Assembly: GCF_016862755.1 (NCBI RefSeq)
Contig: NZ_BONO01000022.1
Coordinates: forward strand, 1 to 64,000
Length of the DNA: 64,000 bases
Direction of reading: 5' to 3'
Source of the DNA: Cellulomonas pakistanensis
Lineage (GTDB): Bacteria > Actinomycetota > Actinomycetes > Actinomycetales > Cellulomonadaceae
The position numbers and the translations under genes are program-made. Position 1 is the stretch's first letter. Each line of letters starts with the position of its first letter. Of this stretch, positions 19,356 through 27,708 are shown piece by piece. The notes below the pieces were generated by a model. The model saw nothing but the letters and a program-made list of their open reading frames with translations, was not told the origin of the DNA and did not search any database.

Positions 19356-19766
19356 TCAGCCCGCCGCGGACCGCAGCACCGCGACGAGCGCGGCGACGCC
19401 GAGCACCGTCGTCGCGGCGGCCGTGGTGCCGAGCGCCGCCCCGCCGGGCGTGCGGGCGCCGAGCGGGACCGGAGCGCCCGGGCCGCGGTCGGGGTGCGCG
19501 TCGTCGACGACCCCCGCCCACGACGCCGCGCGACGCACGCCGGCCCGGTCCAGGGCGAGCGCGCCGAGCAGCCCGGCGGCGACGAGCACCCAGACCAGCG
19601 GCCCGGACCACGGCTCCAGCACCCGGCCGGCGACCAGCGAGCCGACGGCGACGGACAGCGAGGTCCGGCGCCAGGCCAGCGCGGTGCGCTCGGGCTGCGC
19701 CCCGGGCGGCGGGGCGGCGGCGTGGGCGGACCCGGGCCCCGCCCCGGCGCCATCGGCCCCGCTCAC
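19356..19766 (-). CDS. DUF202 family membrane protein
   Basis: Short membrane protein of 136 residues. The DUF202 signature ERTALAWRRTSLSVAVGSLVAGR (about 25-47) is followed by a second hydrophobic segment (LVWVLVAAGLLGALAL) and a third at the C-terminus (LGTTAAATTVLGVAALVAVL). GTG 19766 overlaps the stop of the upstream DUF202 gene (GTGA), so the pair is translationally coupled. It is the last gene of a three-gene minus-strand operon with yggS first. Role unknown. Confidence 0.8.
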   Translation of the reverse strand: MSGADGAGAGPGSAHAAAPPPGAQPERTALAWRRTSLSVAVGSLVAGRVLEPWSGPLVWVLVAAGLLGALALDRAGVRRAASWAGVVDDAHPDRGPGAPVPLGARTPGGAALGTTAAATTVLGVAALVAVLRSAAG

Positions 19767-20134
19767 CGCACCAGCAGCCCGACGAGCACCAGGACCCCCG
19801 CCAGCGCCACCCCGGCGGCGAGCGGCCCGCTGAACGCCGGCGCGGGCAGCGGCCGCCGCTCGCGCAGCGCCCGCTCGGCGCGCGCCCAGCCGACCCACGC
19901 CTGCACCGGCGCGAGGATGCCGAGCGCGATGAGCAGCACCGCGGCCGCGAGGCGCAGGTGCGGCTCGACGGGCAGGTGCAGCGCCTCCAGCGCGACGCCG
20001 CCGGCCAGCAGGGCGAGCGCGGTCCGGACCCAGGCGAGGAAGGTCCGCTCGTTCGCGAGCGAGAACCGGCCGTCGGGCTCGGTGCCGCGGGCGTAGACGC
20101 GCCGCGGGAACCGGCGGTCGGGCGATGTGGTCAC
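19763..20134 (-). CDS. YidH/DUF202 family membrane protein
   Basis: A 123-residue protein with the YidH form of DUF202: RFSLANERTFLAWVRTALALLAGGVALE (about 22-50), then two more hydrophobic segments (LRLAAAVLLIALGILAPVQAWVGW and PLAAGVALAGVLVLVGLLV). GTG 20134 overlaps the yggS stop and its own stop overlaps the next DUF202 gene. Two adjacent, different DUF202 proteins suggest a heteromer. Function is not established. Confidence 0.82.
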   Translation of the reverse strand: MTTSPDRRFPRRVYARGTEPDGRFSLANERTFLAWVRTALALLAGGVALEALHLPVEPHLRLAAAVLLIALGILAPVQAWVGWARAERALRERRPLPAPAFSGPLAAGVALAGVLVLVGLLVR

Positions 20135-20922
20135 GCGGCCGGGCCCGGGTCCGCGGCGGGCGCCGGGTCCGCAGTCGGCGCCGGGCGCGCCCCGAACACC
20201 GCCGTCCCGACCCGGACCATCGTCGCGCCCTCCGCGACGGCGGCCTCCAGGTCCCGGCTCATGCCCATCGACAGCTCGACCGCGTCGGCCGTGCCGGCCT
20301 CGCCGCTCCCGGCCACCTTGTCCCGCAGGTCGCGCAGCGCGGCGTAGCCGGCCCGGACGACGCGCTCGTCGGGGGAGTTGGCGCCGACGGTCATGAACCC
20401 GCGCAGCCGCAGCCGGTCGTGCCCCGCGACGGCGCGCACCACGTCGAGCGCGTCCTGCGGGGCGGCGCCGTGCTTGGTCGGCTCCCCGGAGACGTTCACC
20501 TGCACCAGCACGTCGAGGGTGCGGTCGGCGTCGGCGCACCGGCGCGCGAGCCGCTCCGCCAGCGCGGGGGAGTCGACGCTCTGCACGCAGGTGGCCCAGC
20601 GCAGGGCGGCGTTCACCTTGTTGGACTGCAGCGGGCCGATCAGGTGCAGCTCGGGCGCGAGGTCCGCGAGCCCGGGCGCCTTGGCGACGAGCTCCTGCAC
20701 CCGGTTCTCGCCGAGCAGCACCCGCCGGGCCGCGCCGGCCGTGGTGGCGGCGCCGGCGATGTCGGCGAGCACGGCGGCCCGCACGGTCGCGGCGTCCTGC
20801 GTCTTGGTGGCCAGCAGCAGCCGCACGGAGCCCGCGGGCCGGCCGGCGGCGGACTCCGCGGCGGCGATCCGGGCGCGGACCCGCGCCAGCCGCTCCGCCA
20901 GCTCGGTGGCCCCCGTGGTCAT
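20131..20922 (-). CDS. YggS family PLP-binding protein
   Basis: Cytoplasmic pyridoxal phosphate homeostasis protein (YggS/PLPBP family, no known catalysis). Lys40 in LLATK is the PLP lysine, LLGENRVQEL and LHLIGPLQSNK are family blocks, and LSMGMSRDLEAAVAEGATMVRVGTAVFG is the C-terminal phosphate-binding signature. The 263-residue length includes a Pro/Ala tail. ATG 20922 lies 7 nt after TAGGGT on this strand (leaderless). In many actinobacteria yggS sits near ftsZ, but here it heads an operon with DUF202 genes. Confidence 0.93.
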   Translation of the reverse strand: MTTGATELAERLARVRARIAAAESAAGRPAGSVRLLLATKTQDAATVRAAVLADIAGAATTAGAARRVLLGENRVQELVAKAPGLADLAPELHLIGPLQSNKVNAALRWATCVQSVDSPALAERLARRCADADRTLDVLVQVNVSGEPTKHGAAPQDALDVVRAVAGHDRLRLRGFMTVGANSPDERVVRAGYAALRDLRDKVAGSGEAGTADAVELSMGMSRDLEAAVAEGATMVRVGTAVFGARPAPTADPAPAADPGPAA

Positions 20923-20932
20923 GTGCCCGACC

Positions 20933-21979
20933 CTAACCGGTGGCCGCGGCGCGCCCGTCCGCGGCCCGCGCGGGGTCCGGGTCGCCCGCGGCCGCCGCGT
21001 ACCGGCCCGCCAGCTCCCGGGCCGCGGCCCGCAGCTCCGGCGGCCCGACGACCGTCATCGGCACGTCGAACAGCCCGAACCACGCCGCCAGCCCGCCCCA
21101 GGACCACGCCCCGGCGACGACCCGCGACCGCCGCTCGTCGAGCGGCTCCACCACGTCGGCCGGCCCGGCCCAGCGCGCGACGACCGGCGCCGGCGCCTCG
21201 AGCACGGCCTCGCCGCGGCACGGCTGGTACCCACCCGCGAGCTGCCGCTGCAGGTACGCGGCGACGTCGGGCGCCGGGAGGGTGCGGCGCTCGAACCGCG
21301 GCCCGGTCGGCGTGCGCGGGTGCAGCCGGTCGACGCGGAACGTGCGCCAGTCGGCGCGGTCGAGGTCCCACGCGACCAGGTACCAGCGCCGGCCCCGGGT
21401 GGCCAGGTGGTGCGGCTCGACGCGGCGGGGCGGGCCGTCGGCCGTCGTGCTGCCGTCGCCCGACCGGTAGTCGAACCGCAGCACCTCCCGCGCGCGGATC
21501 GCGGCGCCGACGACCATGAGCCGCTCGGTGTCGACGTGCTCCTCCTCGGGGTCGGCGGGCCGGCGCACCGCGACCAGGTCCAGCCCCTCGACCCGCGCCC
21601 GCAGCCGGGCGGGCAGCACCTGGCGCAGCGTCGCGAGCGCGCGGGCCGCGGCGTCGTCCAGGCCGTCGACGCCGGTCGTGGCGGTCTGCAGCGCGACGGT
21701 GAGGGCGACCACCTGCTCGTCGTCGAGCATGAGCGGCGGCATCGCGGTCCCGGCGGCCAGCCGGTAGCCGCCGTCGGGCCCCTTCGTCGCGTGGACCGGG
21801 TAGCCGAGCGCGCGCAGCCGGTCGACGTCCCGGCGCACCGTCCGCGGGCTCACGCCCAGCCGGTCCGCCAGCACGAGGCCGGGCCAGTCGCGCCGGGTCT
21901 GCAGCAGGGAGAGCAGCGCCAGCAGCCGCGACGAGGGCGTCGTCGCGGCGTCGTCGGCCAGGTCCGGGATCGCCGTCAT
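20933..21979 (-). CDS. WYL domain transcriptional regulator
   Basis: DNA-binding regulator of the YafY type, 348 residues. An N-terminal HTH (LADRLGVSPRTVRRDVDRLRALGY, about 38-60) is followed by a WYL domain (HHLATRGRRWYLVAWDLDRADWRTFRVDRL) and a WCX-like C-terminal domain. It is divergent from an ABC exporter, and an inverted repeat lies between them. ATG 21979 follows a CAGACT -10-like element by 7 nt. Control of the divergent exporter is inferred; the ligand is unknown. Confidence 0.9.
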   Translation of the reverse strand: MTAIPDLADDAATTPSSRLLALLSLLQTRRDWPGLVLADRLGVSPRTVRRDVDRLRALGYPVHATKGPDGGYRLAAGTAMPPLMLDDEQVVALTVALQTATTGVDGLDDAAARALATLRQVLPARLRARVEGLDLVAVRRPADPEEEHVDTERLMVVGAAIRAREVLRFDYRSGDGSTTADGPPRRVEPHHLATRGRRWYLVAWDLDRADWRTFRVDRLHPRTPTGPRFERRTLPAPDVAAYLQRQLAGGYQPCRGEAVLEAPAPVVARWAGPADVVEPLDERRSRVVAGAWSWGGLAAWFGLFDVPMTVVGPPELRAAARELAGRYAAAAGDPDPARAADGRAAATG

Positions 21980-21997
21980 GAGATCCAGTCTGCTCCC

Positions 21998-22024
21998 GGT
22001 AGCGGACGGGATCTGACCGCTACC
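21998..22024. promoter_or_regulatory. Inverted repeat operator between WYL regulator and ABC exporter
   Basis: GGTAGCGG (21998-22005) and CCGCTACC (22017-22024) form a perfect 8-bp inverted repeat, 11 bp apart. It lies in the 62-86 bp divergent intergenic region and overlaps the expected -35 zone of the regulator. This is the obvious candidate binding site of the WYL protein. Confidence 0.6.
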
Positions 22025-22065
22025 CGGACGACGGTGGTGCCATGACGACCAGAGGGGAACCCGCC

Positions 22066-23055
22066 ATGATCCGCACCAGGGGACTGACCAAGGACTTCGC
22101 CGGGGGGAAGGGGCCGACCGTGCACGCGGTGCGCGGCCTCGACCTGGACATCGCGCCCGGGGAGCTCGTCGCCGTGCTCGGCCCGAACGGCGCCGGCAAG
22201 ACCACCACGATCCGGATGCTCACCACGCTCATCGCGCCGACGGCCGGCACGGCGCAGGTCGCCGGGTCGGACATCGCCCGCGAGCCCGGGACCGTGCGCC
22301 GCCGGATCGGCTACGTCGGCCAGGGCAACGGCGCGGGCCACTCCCAGCGGGCGCTGGACGAGCTGGTCGTGCAGGGGACGATCTACGGCCTCGACCGGCG
22401 GGACGCGCGCCGGCGGGCCGCCGAGCTCATGGCCCAGCTGGACCTCGAGCCGCTCGCGCGCCGCAAGGTCTCGGACCTGTCCGGCGGGCAGCGCCGCCGG
22501 CTCGACGTCGCGCTCGGGCTCGTGCACGCGCCCCGGCTGCTGTTCCTCGACGAGCCGTCGACCGGGCTCGACCCGCACAACCGCGCCAACCTGTGGGAGC
22601 ACATCCTCCGGCTGCGCGAGCGGCACGAGATGACCGTCGTGCTCACCACGCACTACCTGGACGAGGCCGACCAGATGGCCGAGCGCGTCGTGGTGGTCGA
22701 CGACGGGCGGATCATCGCCGACGACACCGCGGCCGCGCTCAAGCACACGCTCGCGGGGGACCGGCTGGTGCTCGCCGCCGCGGCTCCCGGGGACGCCCCC
22801 GCGCTCGCGGAGCTCGTCGCCCGGGCGCCCGGCGCGCGGGACGTCGAGGTCGACGGGGCCGAGGTCCGCGCCCGCGTGGCGGACGCCCCGACCGCGCTGC
22901 CCGCCGTGCTCGCCGAAGCGGCCGCGCGCGGCCTCGCCGTCGCCCGGGCGGAGGGGCACCAGCCCACGCTCGACGACGTGTTCCTGACCCTCACCGGCCG
23001 CAGCCTCCGTGAGGAGGGCGCGCGGCCGTCCGACGCCGAGGAGGTGGCGGCATGA
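22066..23055 (+). CDS. ABC transporter ATP-binding protein (DrrA-like)
   Basis: ATPase of a two-gene exporter. Starting at ATG 22066, Walker A is GPNGAGKTT (about 40-48), the signature LSGGQRRRLDVA and Walker B LLFLDEPSTGLDP, with the DrrA-type C-terminal extension ending PTLDDVFLTLTGRSL. ATG 22066 has a good GAGGGG site (22052-22057). In-frame ATG 22042 is the alternative: a GACGGT box ends 6 nt before it, matching the local leaderless pattern. The gene overlaps the permease by ATGA. The WYL regulator next door suggests drug or stress induction. Confidence 0.9.
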   Translation: MIRTRGLTKDFAGGKGPTVHAVRGLDLDIAPGELVAVLGPNGAGKTTTIRMLTTLIAPTAGTAQVAGSDIAREPGTVRRRIGYVGQGNGAGHSQRALDELVVQGTIYGLDRRDARRRAAELMAQLDLEPLARRKVSDLSGGQRRRLDVALGLVHAPRLLFLDEPSTGLDPHNRANLWEHILRLRERHEMTVVLTTHYLDEADQMAERVVVVDDGRIIADDTAAALKHTLAGDRLVLAAAAPGDAPALAELVARAPGARDVEVDGAEVRARVADAPTALPAVLAEAAARGLAVARAEGHQPTLDDVFLTLTGRSLREEGARPSDAEEVAA

Positions 23056-23873
23056 CCGCCATGACCGCCCGCACCGCACCCGCCGAGACGCTGCCCGCCC
23101 GCGAGGCCGCCCGCTCCTGGTGGGGCGACGCCTGGCTGGTGATGTCCCGCGAGCTCCTGCCGACCGTGCGGGACCCGTTCTCCGTCGTGTTCGGGCTCAT
23201 CCAGCCGGTGGTGTTCCTCGGGCTGTTCGGCCCGCTGCTCGCCGGCTCCGTGGGCGACGGGCTGCCCGGCGGGGACGTGTGGGCGTGGTTCGTGCCCGGG
23301 ATCCTCGTGATGACGACCCTGTTCGGCACGTCGACCACCGGCGCGAACCTGCTGTTCGAGATGCAGACCGGCGCGCACGAGCGGCTGCTCGTCACGCCGC
23401 TGGCCCGGTCCGCGCAGCTGGTCGGTCGGTCCTGGAAGGAGATGGTGCCGATCGTCGCGCAGTCGGTGGTCGTGGTCGCCGTCATGCTGCCGTTCGGGTT
23501 CTCGTTCAGCCCGGCCGGCGCGGTCCTGGGGCTGGTCCTGCTCGCGGTGTTCGGCGTCGGGATCGGGTCGCTGTCCTACGCGCTGGCGATCGCCGTCCGG
23601 AAGCAGGACTGGATGTTCTGGGCGGTGCAGCAGACGCTGCTGTTCCCGCTGCTGATCCTGTCCGGGATGCTGCTGCCGCTCGAGACCGGGCCGCGGTGGA
23701 TGCAGGTCGCCGCGGACGTGAACCCGCTGCGGTACGTGGTGGACGCCGAGCGCGCGCTGTTCGCCGGGGACCTCGCGTCCGCGACGGTGGCGTGGGGCGC
23801 GGTGGCGGCGGTGGCGACCGCGGCGCTCGGGCTGCTGGTCGGCGTGCGGACGCTGGCGCGCAGCGCACGGTAG
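23052..23873 (+). CDS. ABC-2 type permease (DrrB-like)
   Basis: Membrane subunit of 273 residues coupled to the preceding ATPase. Six hydrophobic segments are visible, and the cytoplasmic N-terminus carries the family block VMSRELLPTVRDPFSVVFGLIQPVVFLGLF. PLLILSGMLLPLETGPRWMQVAADVNPLRYVVDAERALFAGD near the end is typical of DrrB/ABC-2 permeases. Drug export is the usual role; the substrate is unknown. Confidence 0.9.
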   Translation: MTAMTARTAPAETLPAREAARSWWGDAWLVMSRELLPTVRDPFSVVFGLIQPVVFLGLFGPLLAGSVGDGLPGGDVWAWFVPGILVMTTLFGTSTTGANLLFEMQTGAHERLLVTPLARSAQLVGRSWKEMVPIVAQSVVVVAVMLPFGFSFSPAGAVLGLVLLAVFGVGIGSLSYALAIAVRKQDWMFWAVQQTLLFPLLILSGMLLPLETGPRWMQVAADVNPLRYVVDAERALFAGDLASATVAWGAVAAVATAALGLLVGVRTLARSAR

Positions 23874-23899
23874 GGGATCGCGGGCGGGCGGCGGCGGCG

Positions 23900-24394
23900 T
23901 CAGCCGCGGGCGATGTCCGCCACCGTCGCCGCCGTGAGCCGGATCAGGTCGTCCGGGGCCAGCTCGACGTCGAGGCCCCGGCGACCGCCGGACACGAACA
24001 CGGTGTCGAACAGCTGCACGGTCTCGTCGACGACGGTCGGGTGCGGGGTCTTCTGGCCGAGCGGGGAGATGCCGCCGACGACGTACCCGGTCGCGCGCTC
24101 GGCGGCGGCCGGGTCCGCCATGACGGCCTTCTTGCCGCCGACCGCCTGGGCCAGCGCCTTGAGGTCGAGCTTCCCGGCGACGGGCACGACGGCGACGGTG
24201 AGCGTGCCGTCGACCGACGCCATGAGGGTCTTGTAGACCTGCTCGGGGTCGATGCCCAGCACCTCGGCGGCCTCCAGGCCGTAGCCGACGGTGCTGCGCG
24301 GGTCGTGCTCGTAGGCGTGCGCGGTGTGCGGTACCCCGGCGGCGGCCAGCGCGACCAGCGCGGGCGTCCCGGACGGCGGCTGCTTGCGGCTCAC
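23900..24394 (-). CDS. ybaK: Cys-tRNA(Pro)/Cys-tRNA(Cys) deacylase, YbaK type
   Basis: Trans-editing deacylase that clears mischarged Cys-tRNA(Pro). The 164-residue protein has the YbaK/EbsC core: ASVDGTLTVAVVPVAGKLDLKALAQAVGGKKAVMADP carries the catalytic Lys (AGKLD), followed by GYVVGGISPLGQK and the DTVFVSGGRRGLDVELAPDDL end block. GTG 24394 follows TAGGCT by 6 nt on this strand (leaderless). It converges with the DrrB-like permease gene and is divergent from the thiamine riboswitch. Confidence 0.93.
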   Translation of the reverse strand: MSRKQPPSGTPALVALAAAGVPHTAHAYEHDPRSTVGYGLEAAEVLGIDPEQVYKTLMASVDGTLTVAVVPVAGKLDLKALAQAVGGKKAVMADPAAAERATGYVVGGISPLGQKTPHPTVVDETVQLFDTVFVSGGRRGLDVELAPDDLIRLTAATVADIARG

Positions 24395-24429
24395 GGGCCC
24401 AGCCTAGGGGCGGTGCTGCTAGCGTCGGG

Positions 24430-24523
24430 GCAGCACGGGAGTCCGGTGAGCCGGGCTGAGAGGGAGTACTCGAACTCCGACCGTAGAACCTGATCTGGAT
24501 CATGCCAGCGCAGGGAGCGACAT
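24430..24523 (+). promoter_or_regulatory. TPP riboswitch (THI element)
   Basis: The core signatures are complete: CTGAGAGGGAGTA near 24456, and AACCTGATCTGGAT followed by CATGCCAGCGCAGGGA (24487-24516). These make the pyrimidine and pyrophosphate sensor helices of the thiamine pyrophosphate aptamer. A TAGCGT -10 element (24420-24425) puts the transcript start just before it. It controls the YkoFEDC-type importer behind it. Ends are approximate. Confidence 0.95.
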
Positions 24524-24551
24524 CTCGCAGGATGCCGGGCACCCGTCCGCC

Positions 24552-24587
24552 GTCCTCCCGTGCTGAGACCGACCAGCACAGGAGGAC
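24552..24587 (+). promoter_or_regulatory. Riboswitch expression platform sequestering the ribosome binding site
   Basis: GTCCTCC-C-GTGCTG (24552-24565) pairs with CAGCAC-A-GGAGGAC (24574-24587): 6 and 7 bp separated by a single mismatch, with an 8-nt loop. The GGAGG ribosome binding site of the next ATG (24590) lies inside the stem. There is no T-run, so the switch is predicted to act on translation. Confidence 0.75.
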
Positions 24588-24589
24588 GC

Positions 24590-25249
24590 ATGATCCCGAC
24601 ACCCTCGACGCAGCCCGGGCCCGCCGGGGCGGCCGACCTGGTGGCCGACCCGCTCCGCTTCGGGGTCGGCGCCCGCGTGACCGTGGCGGTGATGTCCGAC
24701 CGGTACGCCGAGGTGATCCTCGGGGCGCTGGCGGGCGTCGCGACCGACGGGCTCGTGGTGGACACGGGCGACGTGAGCACCTACGTCGGCGGCCACGAGG
24801 CGGACCTGCTGCGGTACCTCACCGACCTGGTCGACGCGGTGGCCGCCACCGGCGAGCACGCGGCCGTCACGCTGCACCTGTCCCGCGGCTGCCCGGGCGA
24901 GGTCGTGTGCGAGCTCCCCGGTGGCGCGGGCCCGCGCGCGGTGGCGCTGCCCCCGGGCCGGCGCACGGGCCGCTCCGGGGCGGCGGAGTGGGCGCTCTAC
25001 CCGCTGGCCGACGACGTCCGGGCCGGGGTCGAGCCCGACCACATGCGCGACATCGAGGCGGCGATCGACCTGGCGCGGACGACCGGGACGTTCCGCGGCT
25101 CCGAGCACTTCGTGACCCGGCTCGAGGGCGACGTCGGCGCGCTCGTCGAGACGGTCGTCGGCGCCTGGGCGCGGGTCGGCCGCGGCGTGCAGCACGTGAC
25201 CAGCCACGTCACGGTCTCGCTCAACAGCCCGACCCGGTCCCGTGGCTGA
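24590..25249 (+). CDS. ykoF: YkoF-type thiamine/HMP-binding protein
   Basis: First gene of a TPP-regulated ECF importer locus. The 219-residue protein has two similar halves of about 80-90 residues: VGARVTVAVMSDRYAEVILGALAGV and EWALYPLADDVRAGVEPDHMRDIEAAIDLA. This is the tandem arrangement of YkoF, which binds thiamine or hydroxymethylpyrimidine in Bacillus. No signal peptide is seen. ATG 24590 is preceded by AGGAGGA, held in the riboswitch hairpin. It overlaps ykoE by 8 nt. Confidence 0.88.
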   Translation: MIPTPSTQPGPAGAADLVADPLRFGVGARVTVAVMSDRYAEVILGALAGVATDGLVVDTGDVSTYVGGHEADLLRYLTDLVDAVAATGEHAAVTLHLSRGCPGEVVCELPGGAGPRAVALPPGRRTGRSGAAEWALYPLADDVRAGVEPDHMRDIEAAIDLARTTGTFRGSEHFVTRLEGDVGALVETVVGAWARVGRGVQHVTSHVTVSLNSPTRSRG

Positions 25250-25874
25250 CGGCGTCGGGGGCGGGCGGCGGCGCGAGCCGCTCGCGCTGAAGGACATCGT
25301 GCTCATGGTGGTGCTGGGCGTGGTGTTCGGGTTCCTGTACTGGGCGCTCGTGCAGGCGTGGAACGGCCTCGCGGTGCTCATGGGCCCGGCGGGCGACCTC
25401 GCGCAGCACGTGCTGCTCGGCGGCTGGCTGCTCGTGGCGCCGATCGCGATCGCGATCATCCGGCGGCCCGGCGTGGGGGTGATCGCCGAGGTGCTGGCCT
25501 CCGTCGTCGAGGTGGTGTTCCTCGGGTCGCCGGTGGGGCCGCTGCTGCTCGTCGCGGCGCTGCTGCAGGGCCTGGGCAGCGAGATCCCGTTCGCGCTCGG
25601 CCGGTACCGGCGGTTCGGCTGGGCCCGGTTCGCCGTCTCGGGGCTGCTCGGCGCGACGCTCGTGTTCGCGTGGTCGGCGTTCCGGTTCGGCTGGTTCGGG
25701 CAGGACGTGCTCGTGCTGCGGCTGGTGCTGCAGGCCGCGTCGGGCGTGGTCCTGGGCGGGCTGCTGGCGAAGGTGGTCGTCGACGCCCTCCACCGCACCG
25801 GGGTGCTGGACGGGTTCGCGATCGGGCGCGCGGCGGCGGCCGAGCGCCCGGTGGTCCAGCGCCGTGCTGGCTGA
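25242..25874 (+). CDS. ykoE: ECF transporter S component, YkoE type
   Basis: Substrate-binding membrane subunit (S component) of an energy-coupling-factor importer, predicted to take up HMP or a thiamine precursor. Five to six hydrophobic segments are visible from LKDIVLMVVLGVVFGFLYWAL onward. The block LLQGLGSEIPFALGRYRRFG is typical of YkoE. GTG 25242 overlaps the end of ykoF, and the C-terminus overlaps the start of the ATPase gene by 11 nt. Confidence 0.9.
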   Translation: MADGVGGGRRREPLALKDIVLMVVLGVVFGFLYWALVQAWNGLAVLMGPAGDLAQHVLLGGWLLVAPIAIAIIRRPGVGVIAEVLASVVEVVFLGSPVGPLLLVAALLQGLGSEIPFALGRYRRFGWARFAVSGLLGATLVFAWSAFRFGWFGQDVLVLRLVLQAASGVVLGGLLAKVVVDALHRTGVLDGFAIGRAAAAERPVVQRRAG

Positions 25875-27708
25875 GGGCGGCGCCGCGGGTGCCGTGCTGC
25901 AGGTGACCGGCCTCGAGGCGGTCCTGGACGGCGGCGCGGGCGTGGGCCCGGTCGACCTGCGGCTCGCCCCGGGGGAGCAGGTGCTCGTGCTCGGGCCGTC
26001 GGGGGCCGGCAAGTCGACGCTGCTGCGGTGCCTGCACGGCGCGGTGCCGCACGCCGTGCCCGCCCGGGTGTCGGGGGAGGTCGTCGTCGCCGGCCGCGCG
26101 GTCGCGGAGCACGGCGTCGCGGCGCTCGCGGACGTGGTCGGCGTGCTCGCCCAGGACCCCGAGACCGGCGTGTGCCTGTCCGACGTCGCGGACGAGGTGG
26201 CGTTCCCGCTAGAGAACCTCGGGACGCCGCCCGCCGCGATCGGCCCGGCGGTCGCCGCGGCGCTCGGCGCGGCGGGCGCCGCGCACCTGGCGGGCCGGCG
26301 CACGGACGCGCTGTCCGGCGGCGAGCTGCAGCGGGTCGCCCTGGCCGCGGCCGTGGTGGCCCGGCCCCGGCTGCTGCTGCTCGACGAGCCGACGTCCCTG
26401 CTGGACGCGGACGGCGTGGCGGCGGTGCGGGCGGCGCTGGCGGCGGCCCGGGAGTCGACCGGGGCGGCCTGCGTGCTGGTCGAGCACCGGCTGGACGCGC
26501 TCGCCGGGGACGCCGGCGTCGCCGGGCTGCCGGGCAGGTGGGTCGTGCTCTCGGCCGACGGCCGGGTCACGCACGACGGCCCGGCGGCGCAGGTGGCGCG
26601 GGACGCCGGGCCGGAGTTGCTCGCGCGCGGGTGCTGGCTGCCGGAGGACGTGGAGCTGGCGGCGGCGCTCGGGGGAGCGGTCGCAGGGCCCGGGCTGCGC
26701 GACCGGGTGCTCGCCCTGGCTTCGACGGCCCCGCCGGCGCGCGGCGCCGGGTGCGACGGGGTCACCGGCCCGCGGCGGGAGGTGCTGCTCGCGGCGCGGG
26801 GCCTGGCAGTCGGCCGGGGACCCCGCGGCCGGCGTGGGCGGCGCGGGCCGGCGCCGGAGCCGGTGCTCCGCGGCGTCGACCTCGAGCTCCGCGCGGGCGA
26901 GGTGGTGGCGCTCGTCGGCGCGAACGGCGCGGGCAAGTCCACCCTCCTCACCTCCCTCGCCGGCCTGCTGCCGCCGCTCGCCGGCACCGTCGCGGGCGTG
27001 CGTCCCGGGCTCGTGGTGCAGAACCCCGAGCACCAGCTCGCGGGGCGCACGGTGGCGGCGGAGGTCGCCGTCGGTCTCCCGCCCGGACCGGCGACGGACG
27101 CGCGGGTGGCCGCGGCGCTCGCGCGGTTCGGGCTGGCGGGGCTCGCGGACCGGGACCCGCACCGGCTGTCCGGCGGGGAGCAGCGGCGGCTGAGCCTGGC
27201 GGCCATGCTCGTCCACGACCGCCCCGTCCTGCTGGCGGACGAGCCGACGTTCGGGCTCGACCGGCACGGGACGGCGGCCGTGCTGGGCGTGCTGGCCGAC
27301 GAGGCCCGCGCCGGGCGCGCCGTCCTGCTCACCTGCCACGACCTGCGCGCGGTGGCGTCCGTCGCCGACCGGGTGCTGGTGATCGCGGACGGCCGGCTGG
27401 TCGCGGACGTGGACCCGCTCGGGTTGGTGCGGGACCCGCGGCTCCTCGACGCCGCGCGGCTGCGCCCGTCGCGGCTGCTGCGCTGGCTCGCCGTGGCGGT
27501 GGCCGATGCCGGGCGGCTGCGGGACGCGCTCGCGGCGCTGGACGCCCGCGGGGGGTTCGCGGCCCGGGATCCCGGTGCGGCCCGGGCGACTCCCGCGGCC
27601 GCCGATCCCGGCGTGGCGCCGGTGGCGGGCGAGCCCGGCGTGGCGCCCGCGGCCGGCGCACCCGGCGCTGCGCTCGCGGCCGGCCCGGCGGAGGTGCCGG
27701 CCCCGTGA
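25864..27708 (+). CDS. ykoD: ECF transporter fused A components, YkoD type
   Basis: Two ABC ATPases in one chain (614 aa), replacing EcfA1 and EcfA2. The first has Walker A GPSGAGKST (about 40-48), LSGGELQRVALA and LLLLDEPTSLLD. The second has GANGAGKST (about 355-363), LSGGEQRRLSLA and VLLADEPTFGLD. The last 55 residues are a low-complexity Ala/Pro/Gly tail with DPGVAPVAGEPGVAPAAGAPG repeats not expected in the family; I infer it is a flexible extension. GTG 25864 overlaps ykoE, and the stop overlaps ykoC (GTGA). Confidence 0.92.
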   Translation: MLAEGGAAGAVLQVTGLEAVLDGGAGVGPVDLRLAPGEQVLVLGPSGAGKSTLLRCLHGAVPHAVPARVSGEVVVAGRAVAEHGVAALADVVGVLAQDPETGVCLSDVADEVAFPLENLGTPPAAIGPAVAAALGAAGAAHLAGRRTDALSGGELQRVALAAAVVARPRLLLLDEPTSLLDADGVAAVRAALAAARESTGAACVLVEHRLDALAGDAGVAGLPGRWVVLSADGRVTHDGPAAQVARDAGPELLARGCWLPEDVELAAALGGAVAGPGLRDRVLALASTAPPARGAGCDGVTGPRREVLLAARGLAVGRGPRGRRGRRGPAPEPVLRGVDLELRAGEVVALVGANGAGKSTLLTSLAGLLPPLAGTVAGVRPGLVVQNPEHQLAGRTVAAEVAVGLPPGPATDARVAAALARFGLAGLADRDPHRLSGGEQRRLSLAAMLVHDRPVLLADEPTFGLDRHGTAAVLGVLADEARAGRAVLLTCHDLRAVASVADRVLVIADGRLVADVDPLGLVRDPRLLDAARLRPSRLLRWLAVAVADAGRLRDALAALDARGGFAARDPGAARATPAAADPGVAPVAGEPGVAPAAGAPGAALAAGPAEVPAP

